A DNA stretch of 64,000 nt from contig JAAVIC010000003.1 of assembly GCA_014799385.1 (NCBI GenBank), positions 33,701 to 97,700 of the forward strand, written 5' to 3'. Source of the stretch: Oscillospiraceae bacterium. GTDB lineage: Bacteria > Bacillota > Clostridia > Oscillospirales > Ruminococcaceae. This document shows, one piece after another, positions 16,140 to 24,695 of this stretch; within the stretch, counting starts at the first letter, position 1; every line of letters starts with the position of its first letter. The notes under the pieces are model-generated. The model was not told the origin of the DNA. It saw only the letters and a program-made list of their open reading frames with translations, and did no database searches. The translations under genes were made by a program, and so were the position numbers.

Positions 16140-17991
16140 ACCAAATTATTTTTTCGATTTCCTCGGAGTAATCCTCCAAAATCTCACCGTTTTCTATTAT
16201 CACATCTCCGATATTTTCCAGAGCCGCGGTGTTGATTTGCTCGTACACCGTTTCGGGCAGCAGACCGCGTTCGCGGCAAAATTCCGCGCCGTTTCCTTTT
16301 GTCAGAGCGTCTAATGCCGCGATTTGAACCGCCGTCAGACACCACGCCAGAATTTGCCAGCCGTCCTCGGAATTGTCGGCTAATTCGGTGAACTGCTCCG
16401 TTCGCTCGGAGAAATCGTCCTCGGAGATCTTCACCGAAATCTCGGTTATTTTCTCCTCGTCAATTTCCGGAATTTCCTCGGGAATTACCAGCTTTTTCGC
16501 CAGCTCGTCCGATTCCTCGCGGATTTTTTCGAGTTTGGAAACGTCGATTTCCACCTTTTCGCGAACATATTCCGAATACTCGGAATCGGTTGTTTTTGCG
16601 TTTTTCTTCTTTGGGAATATCCCCATTTTGTCACAAAACTTGTTCACCGCTTTTGGAATCACGGTTTCAAATTCCGCGTTCTCGACCGCCGCCGTTAGTT
16701 TGGTTTTGTTGCATATATCGTACTGTAACATTGTGATTTTCGCGGTCAGCTTTCGCGCTTTGCCCGTACGGGCGCGTAGCTCCGACTCTGCGGATTTCAG
16801 AATGTACCCGATAAATCCGCGCGCCGGCGAGAACTCGAATCGCTCCAACGCGGGAGCGCCGCGTTTTTTGCGGTAGCGCTCTCTTTCGCCCGTGTCCACC
16901 TCGCGGAAGCCGTCCTGCCTGTCAAGGTCGACCATTGCGTCCTCGAAAGGCGACCACGAATACACTGTTCGCATCGAGCCGCAGAGAATCTCCGTTAGGT
17001 TCAGTCCGCGCGGCTTGAAATACTCCGAAAGCGCGCGAAGAGCGGCTTCGAGTGCGCCCTCCATCAGCGGCAGGGTTTCCTCCGTCAGGAATACGCTCTC
17101 GCGAATCGGGTATGTGGAATTATCCGCGAGGAACTCGAATTTACCCGAAAAATCATCATTGTCGAAAGTAAACGCGCGGCGTTTTCCGCTTTCCGGAAAT
17201 TTCGGAAGTTCTTTTGTGATGTTGTTGAACGCGTAAAAATCCTTGATCCAACGCGGCAATTGGCTGTCAAGCGAAGGCACGGATTTGCCGTAATTTTCCC
17301 ATATCGCGCATAGCCCGTCAAACGCTTCATCGGAGCTTATTCCGCCGATTTTATTCATCAGCTCAAGGCAATATAGAACGATATACGGCTTGTCGGCTTC
17401 GGGGAATTTTTCGTGACGAACATCGGTGCGCCACGTGAAATATGTGCGAAGCTGCGAGTTCGACATCGCGCCGTAAAGCGGCATATCCAGACAACAGAAC
17501 GCACGGCGCTCGAAATCGTCTTCGACATCGAACATAAAATCACCTTGGACGATCAGGTTGTCCAATGCGCACCGTATCAGAATATACGAATTTTTCGAGA
17601 TTTTTTCCAGTCCGCGCATCTCGTAGATTTTGTCCAGCATATACTCCTCTTGCGGTGTCATATGCTCGGGGACAGCCTCGTGGGGATACCAGACGGAGTT
17701 TGGCTCGAACGGACGAAACGGATATTTCGACTGCGGCGGCGGGGGATCGGTGAACTCTTCAAGGCGCGGGGGAATTTTTTCGGGCTTGTATTCTTTCGAT
17801 TCAACAGGGTCTGCGGATTCCTGCGCGTTGTGGATTTTTTGCTTGATATACCGCCGAACCTCTTTTGGCGCAAACTCCGTTACATCGTCAACAATGTCGT
17901 CCACGACTCCCGAAACCATATCGTTTATAAGTTTTTTGATTTCCTCAAAGCTCTTGCCGTTTGTATCAATAAACTTTTTGAATCCGGACAT
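16129..17991 (-). CDS. TerB_N/TerB_C domain protein
   Basis: A 620-aa protein. After a charged, proline-rich N-terminus (1-110), residues about 130-290 carry the TerB_N signature (SNSQLRTYFTWRTDVRHEKF, IVLYCLELMNKIGG). The C-terminal third is acidic and helical with the TerB_C-type ending (WCLTAVQIAALDALTKGNG). TerB-related modules occur in tellurite/stress and phage-defence contexts; the biochemical role is unknown. It starts 13 bases after the Abi gene stop on the same strand, so the two form an operon, which supports a defence or stress function. Confidence 0.8.
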   Translation of the reverse strand: MSGFKKFIDTNGKSFEEIKKLINDMVSGVVDDIVDDVTEFAPKEVRRYIKQKIHNAQESADPVESKEYKPEKIPPRLEEFTDPPPPQSKYPFRPFEPNSVWYPHEAVPEHMTPQEEYMLDKIYEMRGLEKISKNSYILIRCALDNLIVQGDFMFDVEDDFERRAFCCLDMPLYGAMSNSQLRTYFTWRTDVRHEKFPEADKPYIVLYCLELMNKIGGISSDEAFDGLCAIWENYGKSVPSLDSQLPRWIKDFYAFNNITKELPKFPESGKRRAFTFDNDDFSGKFEFLADNSTYPIRESVFLTEETLPLMEGALEAALRALSEYFKPRGLNLTEILCGSMRTVYSWSPFEDAMVDLDRQDGFREVDTGERERYRKKRGAPALERFEFSPARGFIGYILKSAESELRARTGKARKLTAKITMLQYDICNKTKLTAAVENAEFETVIPKAVNKFCDKMGIFPKKKNAKTTDSEYSEYVREKVEIDVSKLEKIREESDELAKKLVIPEEIPEIDEEKITEISVKISEDDFSERTEQFTELADNSEDGWQILAWCLTAVQIAALDALTKGNGAEFCRERGLLPETVYEQINTAALENIGDVIIENGEILEDYSEEIEKIIWSAL

Positions 17992-18003
17992 TTTCAGCTC
18001 CTG

Positions 18004-18873
18004 TCACTTTTCCGAAAACCGCAGCAAACTCTCCCAATCCTCCGGGAAACCCAAATCCGATAATCGGATTATATCGGCGTTTTTCCGTATCAATCTGGAG
18101 ATGGGCTTTGCCGCGCGTTCATTCCAGTTGTCCTTGTTGTGATATAATTGCTTCAGCACAATGATGTAGCTCCAAACATCGTTCGACAGCTCCGCGCTGT
18201 AATCCGCGGGCTTTTTCGGAATCACCGTAAAACGGTTTCCGTAAAGGCGGTTGTAGTGCGCGCAATAGTTTCTCAGCTCGGAAAGGCAGAACACCCAGCT
18301 GTCCAGACAAGCCGCCGAACAGTTGTAATAGCGCGCCGACAGCTCCTTTTTATCCGTCATATGCATATCTTTATAAAAGAACGCCAGTGTGCCGAAGCTG
18401 AACAGCTCCATTATTACCCACAACGGAAAATGTCCGCTGTGTTTCGCGTTATAGTGCTTGACGAACGCGCGGTCGCTGTTGGAATCTATTAGATGCTCAA
18501 TATGGTGCAAAAACTGTTTGTGATTGTGACTGTGACCAAAGGACGCGCCGTTCAGGTAGCCCTGCGCGCCGTATTTCAGCGCGTGGAAGTTAGATACGGA
18601 AGCTCTCAGCGCGATTTCCACCGATTCCAGTGCCGCCAGCAGTATGCTCCTCATCTTCTTATCCATTTCGTAGATACGCATAATCTTTCCGAACGTTGTT
18701 CCGTCTTCATATTTGTGCTTGCTTACGGAAAACGGCTCAAAGTAGTTCGACAAGCGGAAATAGTTGATATATCTAAGAGTTTCGCGAGCCGCGTTTTCGT
18801 CCTCAAATTCGCAGCCGCGCTCTTTCAGTATGGCAATTTGTTCGTTTATCGTAGCGGGAATCTTTTCAGCCAT
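18004..18873 (-). CDS. Abi family protein (AbiD/AbiF type)
   Basis: 289 aa from the ATG at 18873 (AAGGGGTGG upstream). The Abi_2 pattern is clear: AILKERGCEFEDENAARETL, RYINYFRLSNYFEPF, IMRIYEMDKKMRSILLAALE and SVEIALRASVSNFHALKYG, with the C-terminal block LSELRNYCAHYNRLYGNRF, whose R-x4-6-H motif (RNYCAH) is also HEPN-like and suggests RNase activity. Abi_2 proteins abort phage infection in lactococci. It is followed by the TerB-domain gene in the same operon. The longer frame reaching 18978 has no RBS. Confidence 0.88.
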   Translation of the reverse strand: MAEKIPATINEQIAILKERGCEFEDENAARETLRYINYFRLSNYFEPFSVSKHKYEDGTTFGKIMRIYEMDKKMRSILLAALESVEIALRASVSNFHALKYGAQGYLNGASFGHSHNHKQFLHHIEHLIDSNSDRAFVKHYNAKHSGHFPLWVIMELFSFGTLAFFYKDMHMTDKKELSARYYNCSAACLDSWVFCLSELRNYCAHYNRLYGNRFTVIPKKPADYSAELSNDVWSYIIVLKQLYHNKDNWNERAAKPISRLIRKNADIIRLSDLGFPEDWESLLRFSEK

Positions 18874-19012
18874 AAAACCACCCCTTTTAGTTGTCGGCGA
18901 ATAGTAGTTAGTTATCCGAATCATAGTATTAATCACCTCGAAACAGTGGATTATGGCTATAATCCCAATAACCGGCAATAAACAACTATGCGGATTTCCG
19001 CCTCATACGGAC

Positions 19013-19041
19013 TTGACATCTTGAAAAAAAATTGTTATAAT
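19013..19041 (+). promoter_or_regulatory. Consensus promoter of the 51-aa gene
   Basis: TTGACA (19013-19018), 17 bases, TATAAT (19036-19041). A perfect sigma-A consensus, indicating strong transcription of a very short gene. Confidence 0.85.
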
Positions 19042-19078
19042 ATAGGTAACCATAAAAAGCACAAGGAGGTGGAAACCT

Positions 19079-19234
19079 ATGTCAAATAACGAATTGTGTA
19101 TCTTGCTTGAATCCCTGTTGGCATTGCTTGAAACTCATAACGATGAAAAGGCGGTTACGGTTATAAAGAATGCCATTCGGAGAATTGACAAGAACGCGGC
19201 AAGCAGCGACAACACAGAATCCAAAAAGGATTAG
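19079..19234 (+). CDS. Small 51-aa protein of unknown function
   Basis: ATG at 19079 with a very strong RBS (AAGGAGGTGG), TAG at 19232. The sequence opens MSNNELCILLESLLALLETH, continues with NDEKAVTVIKNAIRRIDKNA and ends in a polar tail SSDNTESKKD. It is a predicted amphipathic helical pair with no signal peptide. The isolated unit of consensus promoter, strong RBS, 51 codons and rho-independent terminator argues strongly for a real, highly expressed gene. No family is recognised. Antitoxin-like or regulatory roles are possible but unsupported. Confidence 0.75.
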   Translation: MSNNELCILLESLLALLETHNDEKAVTVIKNAIRRIDKNAASSDNTESKKD

Positions 19235-19248
19235 ACATCCAATCTCAA

Positions 19249-19290
19249 AAGTCGTTAAGTCTGTACAAGGGACTTGGCGGCTTTTTTATA
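19249..19290 (+). terminator. Rho-independent terminator
   Basis: A 13-bp stem (19249-19261 with 19271-19283, several G-T pairs), a 9-base loop and a T tract. It ends the 51-aa gene. Confidence 0.85.
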
Positions 19291-19513
19291 CTAATTTGCA
19301 ATCGTAGTATAGACAAGATTTGCGGCAAGGTCGCGTCTAGCGCAAGGACGAATGAACGCTGCGCGTTCAACCTAGCGACGCAGGCGTACTGTATGTATCA
19401 GAGGACGTTCCGTCCTCTTGCAAGGAGCGTTGACGCGGCGATAGGCGCGAGATAGGTCGAACGCACAGCGTTCGTTCGCGCAAAGATGTCTATACGTAGA
19501 TTGTAAATTAGTA
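19289..19513. repeat. 225-bp palindromic element with 27-bp terminal inverted repeats
   Basis: Termini 19289-19315 and 19487-19513 match as inverted repeats at 23 of 27 positions. The interior is a series of GC-rich hairpins with 3-base loops, for example GAACGC-TGC-GCGTTC, GAGGACG-TTC-CGTCCTC and CGAACGC-ACA-GCGTTCG. There is no coding frame. MITE-like or structured-RNA element filling the gap between the 51-aa gene and gpsA. Confidence 0.75.
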
Positions 19514-19531
19514 TTAGAGGTAAGCGATTAA

Positions 19532-20533
19532 TTAATCCGTCCAGAATTGTTCACGTTCGTGCTTTACGGCGCGTGTCATCAGCACGGATATGCTCTCCTT
19601 GGGGTCTGCGCCGTTATAGCAGATATTGACGATCTGTTCGATTATCGGCGTGTCGATTTTGAGCTGCTGAGCGATTCTGAACGCGGTCTTGCTGTTGAGA
19701 TAGCCCTCCACCGTGCCGACCTGCGCGACAGCCTCGGCTGCGGGAGTCCCTTTGCCGATAAGCAGCCCCGCGCGATAGTTTCGCGAGTGCTGAGACGTAC
19801 AGGTGACAATTAAATCCCCGATTCCCGCCATACCCGTAAAGGTTTTCCAGCTTGCGCCCATAGCCACGCCCAACCGCGTGATTTCGGTCATTCCGCGCGT
19901 CATCAAAGCCGCGAGAGCATTGTCGCCCAGACCCATTCCGCGCGCGATTCCGCAGCCAAGGGCAATCGGGTTTTTCAGCACTCCGCCCAATTCGCAGCCG
20001 ATTACGTCATCGTTGATATAGATTCGGTAGCACTCGTTGGAGAGCATGTTTTGCAGGTACTTCGCGGATTCGGTATCATATGCCGCGCAGACCTCGGTGG
20101 TGGGAACAAAACGCGCGATTTCCTCCGCGTGGCAAGGACCCGTGATAACGGCAACACGGTTTTCGGGAAATTCCTCGCGAATAAGCTCAGAGAGCCGCTT
20201 TCCCGTGGATTCCTCCAAACCCTTGCTTGCGTTGACTATAACGGTATTCTTGTCGACATAGGGCTTCACCGCGCGAATCGCCTCGCGATAAAACGCGGAC
20301 GGAATACAAACCACCACAATATCCGCGCCCGAAACGCACTTCGGGTCGGTCGTAACCTTGAGATTATCGGGCAGTTTAACCCCCGGAAGCAGACGTTTAT
20401 GCTCCCGCGTTTCCTTTAGCTGATTCGCCTCGTCCTCGAATTTTGTCCATGTAGTTACCTCGTGACCGTATTTCGTGTACAGCACTCCCAGTGCCGTGCC
20501 GTAGCCGCAGCCTAAAATCGTTATTTTTGCCAT
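19532..20533 (-). CDS. gpsA: NAD(P)H-dependent glycerol-3-phosphate dehydrogenase
   Basis: 333 aa; reduces dihydroxyacetone phosphate to sn-glycerol 3-phosphate for phospholipid synthesis. The Rossmann motif is ILGCGYGTALG (the usual GAGSWG is changed), then NASKGLE, GPCHAEEIA, the catalytic Lys in VLKNPIALGCGIA, and GIGDLIVTCTS...RNYRAG. It is last of a minus-strand operon with plsY, whose enzyme acylates the product. The pairing of plsY and gpsA is common in Firmicutes. Confidence 0.94.
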   Translation of the reverse strand: MAKITILGCGYGTALGVLYTKYGHEVTTWTKFEDEANQLKETREHKRLLPGVKLPDNLKVTTDPKCVSGADIVVVCIPSAFYREAIRAVKPYVDKNTVIVNASKGLEESTGKRLSELIREEFPENRVAVITGPCHAEEIARFVPTTEVCAAYDTESAKYLQNMLSNECYRIYINDDVIGCELGGVLKNPIALGCGIARGMGLGDNALAALMTRGMTEITRLGVAMGASWKTFTGMAGIGDLIVTCTSQHSRNYRAGLLIGKGTPAAEAVAQVGTVEGYLNSKTAFRIAQQLKIDTPIIEQIVNICYNGADPKESISVLMTRAVKHEREQFWTD

Positions 20534-20543
20534 ATAAATCCCC

Positions 20544-21206
20544 CTATTTCGCCTTTTCCCCGAGCTTTTTCTCGGTATGAGTAACCAGCCGCTTGATATT
20601 CGCGCGGTGACGGAACACTATCAGTCCGCCGCAGAATGCCGCGATAAACGTGTTCACTATAAACGCGGGGTCGTGGTCGAGAAAGTACCCGAAAAGCGGA
20701 GCGGCTATGCAAAAGCACGAGGACGCAACGCAGCTCCCCAAAGAAACATATCGTGTTGCCGCAACAAGCACGATAAAAATTCCGAGCAGAATACACGCAA
20801 TTCGCCAGTCAAGCACGAAAATCGCCGAAATCGCCGCGAGAACTCCCTTGCCGCCCTTGAACCCGTAGTAAATCGGAAAGCAGTGACCAACGATTGCCAT
20901 AAACACCGCGAAATACTCCACCCACGTCATTTCCGCCGCAGGGTTCATCGTGTCCACTCCTCCGACAAACAGGAACACCAGTCGCACAATAAGTACCGCC
21001 AAAGCCGCCTTTGAAACATCGCCAATCAGAACGATTCCCGCCGCGCCTTTGCCAAGCACACGCAGAGTGTTGGTAAGTCCCGCGTTTCCACTGCCCATCG
21101 TGCGGATATCCTTACCGGTTTTCATCTTGCATACAATAATCGAAAAGTTGATGCCCGACATCAGATACGGAACGATCAGCATCGCAATATAACAAATCCA
21201 AATCAT
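20544..21206 (-). CDS. plsY: Glycerol-3-phosphate acyltransferase PlsY
   Basis: A 220-aa integral membrane protein that transfers acyl from acyl-phosphate to glycerol 3-phosphate. The three conserved motifs are visible: GSGNAGLTNTLRVLGK (glycerol-3-phosphate/acyl-phosphate loop), GHCFPIYYGFKGGKGV and the C-terminal RHRANIKRL. About five transmembrane segments. The start overlaps the stop of the upstream gene (ATGA at 21203-21206); gpsA follows by 10 bases. Confidence 0.93.
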   Translation of the reverse strand: MIWICYIAMLIVPYLMSGINFSIIVCKMKTGKDIRTMGSGNAGLTNTLRVLGKGAAGIVLIGDVSKAALAVLIVRLVFLFVGGVDTMNPAAEMTWVEYFAVFMAIVGHCFPIYYGFKGGKGVLAAISAIFVLDWRIACILLGIFIVLVAATRYVSLGSCVASSCFCIAAPLFGYFLDHDPAFIVNTFIAAFCGGLIVFRHRANIKRLVTHTEKKLGEKAK

Positions 21207-21766
21207 TTTCTGTTCTCCTGATTGTTTTCCATTTTTTCAACAACCTCACCATTAAGAATAACGCTTATCTGTGGATTTTTGGAGCGCATTGCCGCTACCA
21301 AAACCGCCGGATTATCGTTCGGGCTTAAATCCATCTTTTCCGTTTTGCCGTTCGAGAGCCGCAGCAGCAGCTTGCCGCGCTTAAGCTCCGCCGAGAGGAT
21401 TTCCGAATATTTCAGCAGCACGATGTCAGTGTTCGTGAAATACAGCAGATATTCTTCCGGAAACCAACGATACCCGAAATTCACCGCGTTATCATATTGA
21501 TCCGCGATATCCGAACGCTCTTTCTCGGACAGCGCGGACATACGTTTTTTGAACCGAAACTCCGCGAAAATCAGCGAGTTCAGCGTTGCATACAGCGAAA
21601 TCCCGACCATTCCCGCCGTGAGGATCATCGCCGCAATTCGGAATCCCGGTCTTGCGTACATTCCGGTCAGTGCGAACACGGCAGCCACCAACGCGGCGCG
21701 AAGCCAGTCAAACGGTATCACCGTAATCCACGAGAATCGCCGATAATCCTTGATGATTTTTTTCAT
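21203..21766 (-). CDS. Membrane protein of unknown function with cytoplasmic domain
   Basis: 187 aa with two transmembrane helices near the N-terminus (about 20-40 and 43-65), followed by a soluble domain (YLLYFTNTDIVLLKYSEILSA, then LKRGKLLLRLSNGKTEKMDL) of a YcxB- or PH-like type. It starts 1 base after the der stop and overlaps plsY, so it is part of the der-plsY-gpsA operon. Function unknown; a role at the membrane with lipid synthesis is only guilt by association. Confidence 0.7.
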   Translation of the reverse strand: MKKIIKDYRRFSWITVIPFDWLRAALVAAVFALTGMYARPGFRIAAMILTAGMVGISLYATLNSLIFAEFRFKKRMSALSEKERSDIADQYDNAVNFGYRWFPEEYLLYFTNTDIVLLKYSEILSAELKRGKLLLRLSNGKTEKMDLSPNDNPAVLVAAMRSKNPQISVILNGEVVEKMENNQENRK

Positions 21767-21767
21767 A

Positions 21768-23084
21768 TCACTCGCCCCGTTCGCGTATCGACAGCTTTAT
21801 GGGAGTTTTATCCAATCCAAATGTTTCGCGTATCTGGTTCTCGATGTAACGCTGATATGAATAATGGAACAGCTCCTTGCTGTTGCAGAACACCACGAAA
21901 TTCGGAGGATTTGTGCCCGCTTGCGTCATGTAATAGAGCTTCAGACGCTTGCCCTTGTCCGAGGGCGGCTGAACGCGCGAAGTCGCGTAGCTGAGCATAT
22001 CGTTCAGTACGCCTGTGGAAATTCTCCGCGAGTGCTGCTCGTGAACGATTTTGATAAGCTCGAACATCTTATCCACGCGCTGTCCCGTCTTTGCAGAAAT
22101 GAACACAAACGGCGCGTAGCTCATAAACGAAAAGTCGGTTTCCAGATTCTTTGTGAACTCGCGCATGGTTTTGTCGGTCTTATCCTCCACCGCGTCCCAC
22201 TTGTTGACGGCAATCACGCAAGCCTTGCCCTTGTCGTGGGCGTAACCCGCAACCTTGCTGTCCTGCTCGGTAAAGCCGACGGTCGCGTCAATCATCACCA
22301 CGCATACGTCCGCGCGGTCTACCGCCATAAGCGCGCGCAGAACGCTGAAATGCTCGATGTTTTCGGTGACTTTGGCTTTGCGCCGCATACCCGCCGTATC
22401 AATGAAGATGTACTTATCCTCTCCGCGGATAACCTCGCTGTCTACCGCGTCACGGGTCGTTCCCGCAATATCCGAAACGATGGAACGCTCCGTGCCGGTC
22501 AGATGGTTCACCAGCGAGGACTTGCCGACATTCGGCTTGCCGATTACCGCGACCTTGATAACGTCCTCGTCATAAGGCTCGGGTTCTTCGGGGGGCATTT
22601 TCGAGAACACCTCTTCAAGCAAATCGCCCGTGCCGTGACCGTGAACCGCCGATACGGAAATCGGATCGCCCAGCCCCAGGTTGTAGAACTCGTAAAATTC
22701 GGGTGGAGGTTCGCCGATGTGGTCGTCCTTGTTGACCGCGAGAACCACAGGCTTGCCGCTTTTCGTCAGCATTGCCGCAACCTCCGCGTCATTCGCCGTA
22801 ACGCCCGTTGTCAGGTCGGTTACGAAGATTATACAGTCCGCCGATTCGATGGCGAGGAGAGCCTGTTCGCGCATCTGCGCCAGGATAACGTCATCGGTTT
22901 TCGGCTCGATTCCGCCTGTGTCAATCAGCATAAACTCACGGTTAAGCCACTCACAGCGGCTGTAAATTCGGTCGCGGGTCACTCCGGGAGTGTCGTCTAC
23001 AATGGACAGACGCTTTCCGACCAGTTTATTGAAAAGTGTGGACTTGCCGACATTCGGACGTCCGACAATAGCTACCAGTTGCAT
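21768..23084 (-). CDS. der: Ribosome biogenesis GTPase Der (EngA)
   Basis: 438 aa with two tandem G domains and a KH-like C-terminus. The first domain has GRPNVGKSTLFN, DTGG and NKDD; the second has GKPNVGKSSLVN, DTAG and NKWD. The C-terminal KH-like domain includes SRVQPPSDKGKRLKLYYMTQ. Der acts in late assembly of the 50S ribosomal subunit. First gene of the minus-strand operon, with its own promoter at 23125-23153. Confidence 0.96.
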   Translation of the reverse strand: MQLVAIVGRPNVGKSTLFNKLVGKRLSIVDDTPGVTRDRIYSRCEWLNREFMLIDTGGIEPKTDDVILAQMREQALLAIESADCIIFVTDLTTGVTANDAEVAAMLTKSGKPVVLAVNKDDHIGEPPPEFYEFYNLGLGDPISVSAVHGHGTGDLLEEVFSKMPPEEPEPYDEDVIKVAVIGKPNVGKSSLVNHLTGTERSIVSDIAGTTRDAVDSEVIRGEDKYIFIDTAGMRRKAKVTENIEHFSVLRALMAVDRADVCVVMIDATVGFTEQDSKVAGYAHDKGKACVIAVNKWDAVEDKTDKTMREFTKNLETDFSFMSYAPFVFISAKTGQRVDKMFELIKIVHEQHSRRISTGVLNDMLSYATSRVQPPSDKGKRLKLYYMTQAGTNPPNFVVFCNSKELFHYSYQRYIENQIRETFGLDKTPIKLSIRERGE

Positions 23085-23124
23085 TTTATCATTCCTGCCT
23101 TATTAAAATAGTTACTTATAATAT

Positions 23125-23153
23125 AGTATAACACATTCTTCCCGAATTTTCAA
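23125..23153 (-). promoter_or_regulatory. Promoter of the der operon
   Basis: Minus strand: TTGAAA (23153-23148), 17 bases, TATACT (23130-23125). Confidence 0.75.
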
Positions 23154-23323
23154 GATACATTTTCATTAAATTTTCGGAATTACCCCCTTTACAATTCGGA
23201 GGTTATGTTGTAAAATAGAATAAGGACCATAGCCCGTTGTTTGGATTATAAACATAATCCGCTGTTGGGGCGCAAGTTTTGGAACATTCGATTTCAAGCA
23301 GCAAACCGGGTTGCAAGTCTAGC

Positions 23324-23454
23324 GCGTTATAATCAAAACAAGTTATTGGTGATTCGTGCAAATCCAAAATGCAAGCGGCGCGCAACACCACGAAGTGGTG
23401 TTGCAGGTCGCTTAGGCAAGTGCACACCGCAGGTGTGCACGGTTTTGGATTTGC
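23324..23454 (+). repeat. Pre-SD palindromic leader repeat, copy A
   Basis: Upstream module with TATAAT and CAAGTTATTGG, then a perfect 12-bp closing stem (23358-23369 with 23443-23454) holding two hairpins: CAACACCAC-GAA-GTGGTGTTG inside an AAGCG/CGCTT outer stem, and GTGCACACC-GCA-GGTGTGCAC. The RBS TCAGGAG begins 11 bases after the stem. The gap 23154-23323 holds only weaker, partial module sequence. Confidence 0.85.
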
Positions 23455-23475
23455 AAATTAAAATCAGGAGATTAT

Positions 23476-24417
23476 ATGGAACTTCCTTTTGAGATTCGTA
23501 ACAAAATACAAGAAATGTGCGCTGGCGTGGACGCAAAAACGCTCTCTAAATCGGCGGAGCGGCTGTCGGAGAACTACCGCGCCGAGTCGCCGCAAGGAAA
23601 ACGCTCCGCCTCGGCAAAGTCCGACATTGCAGCATACTGCGCGGTGCGTATGCCCGCGACATTCGCCGCCGTCAGCCGCGCTTTGGAGCTGGCTTTGGAG
23701 TGCTTTGACGGAGAAATCAACTCGGTTCTGGACGTTGGCGCGGGTACGGGCGCGGGAGCGATCGCGGCGCGGATTCTCACAAACTGCGATGAAATCACGC
23801 TGATCGAGCGCGAGAGGAATATGATTGACGCGGGCAGACAGTTTATGGAGTGTATGGGGATAAACGGGTACTGGATAGAGCGGGACATCACAAACGGAAT
23901 CCCCGCGCGGGCGGATTTGGTGATTTGCTCTTATTGCCTTAACGAACTTCCCGAAAGCCGCCGCAAAGCCGTTGCAGAGCAGCTTGCCGAATCGGCGGAA
24001 AAGATGTTGGTGATTGTCGAGCCGGGCACTCCAAACGCGTTCGCGAGTATGCTCAAAACGCGCTCCGAGTTGATTGCGAGCGGATTAACGGTTGTTGCGC
24101 CGTGTCCCAATGTGGGAGAATGCCCGCTGCTCAATGGAGATTGGTGTCACTTCTCGGCACGCGCGGCGCGTTCCAAATTACATAAACAACTGAAAAACGC
24201 CGATGTTCCGTATGAGGACGAGAAGTTCTGTTTTCTCGCGGTAACGCGTGAGGGGGCGAATCCGTGCGGTTTCAGAATCCTCCGCCGACCGATAATTCAG
24301 CCCGGGCGGATAACACTGAAGTTGTGCGGCGAAAACGGAGTGCTGACCGAAACGGTCACAAAGAGCAATCCCAAGTTCAAAACGGCGCGGAAAGCAAATG
24401 TAGGTGATGTATATTAG
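23476..24417 (+). CDS. Rsm22-family SAM-dependent methyltransferase
   Basis: 313 aa. The N-terminal helical part is followed by a Rossmann methyltransferase domain with motif I VLDVGAGTGAGAIAA and the ELP motif CLNELPESRR. Then come the four-cysteine-type region CPNVGECPLLNGDWCHF and the family block YEDEKFCFLAV. This matches the Rsm22 family (mitochondrial ribosomal small-subunit assembly in eukaryotes; a bacterial role in rRNA modification is likely but little studied). RBS AGGAG. It is preceded by leader repeat A. Confidence 0.85.
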   Translation: MELPFEIRNKIQEMCAGVDAKTLSKSAERLSENYRAESPQGKRSASAKSDIAAYCAVRMPATFAAVSRALELALECFDGEINSVLDVGAGTGAGAIAARILTNCDEITLIERERNMIDAGRQFMECMGINGYWIERDITNGIPARADLVICSYCLNELPESRRKAVAEQLAESAEKMLVIVEPGTPNAFASMLKTRSELIASGLTVVAPCPNVGECPLLNGDWCHFSARAARSKLHKQLKNADVPYEDEKFCFLAVTREGANPCGFRILRRPIIQPGRITLKLCGENGVLTETVTKSNPKFKTARKANVGDVY

Positions 24418-24459
24418 AATGTTGAAATTCACATCAACCAATCGGAGACTGATGTAATC

Positions 24460-24675
24460 ACGCTATAACTTAAAACAACTTATGGGCGGCTAGTGCAAAT
24501 TCAAAACGCAAGCTATGGCGACCGCCTTGGTTGCGCGGCATCCGTGCCGCGCTTTGGGCGGTCACCGGCAACATCGTGTTGCCGCGCACTGCACGCACAG
24601 CGTGCAGTGTGACGTGAAGCGAGCACTCTTGAAATGGTGCGCAGCACTATTTCAAGAGCGCGGTTTTAGATTTGC
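24460..24675 (+). repeat. Pre-SD palindromic leader repeat, copy B (expanded)
   Basis: Module with GCTATAACTT and CAACTTATGGG, then a closing stem (24495-24506 with 24664-24675, one mismatch) around at least four hairpins: a GACCGCC/GGGCGGTC arm with GCGCGGCA/TGCCGCGC, CGGCAACA-TCG-TGTTGCCG, ACTGCACGC-ACA-GCGTGCAGT and GAAATGGTGC-GCA-GCACTATTTC. The RBS is 10 bases downstream. Confidence 0.8.
24518..24565 (-). repeat. Nested 48-bp palindrome, copy 1
   Basis: The reverse complement of this segment is nearly identical to 34092-34139 (about 41 of 48 positions), with both ends and the central GCGCGGCA...TGCCGCGC conserved. It sits inside leader repeat B in the opposite orientation to the copy in repeat E. 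Confidence 0.85.
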
Positions 24676-24695
24676 CATTTTAGATAAGAGGTATT

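Noticed and set aside
21864-23111. 415-codon plus-strand open frame opposite der
   Set aside because: Antisense shadow of the Der GTPase, favoured by GC-rich codon positions.
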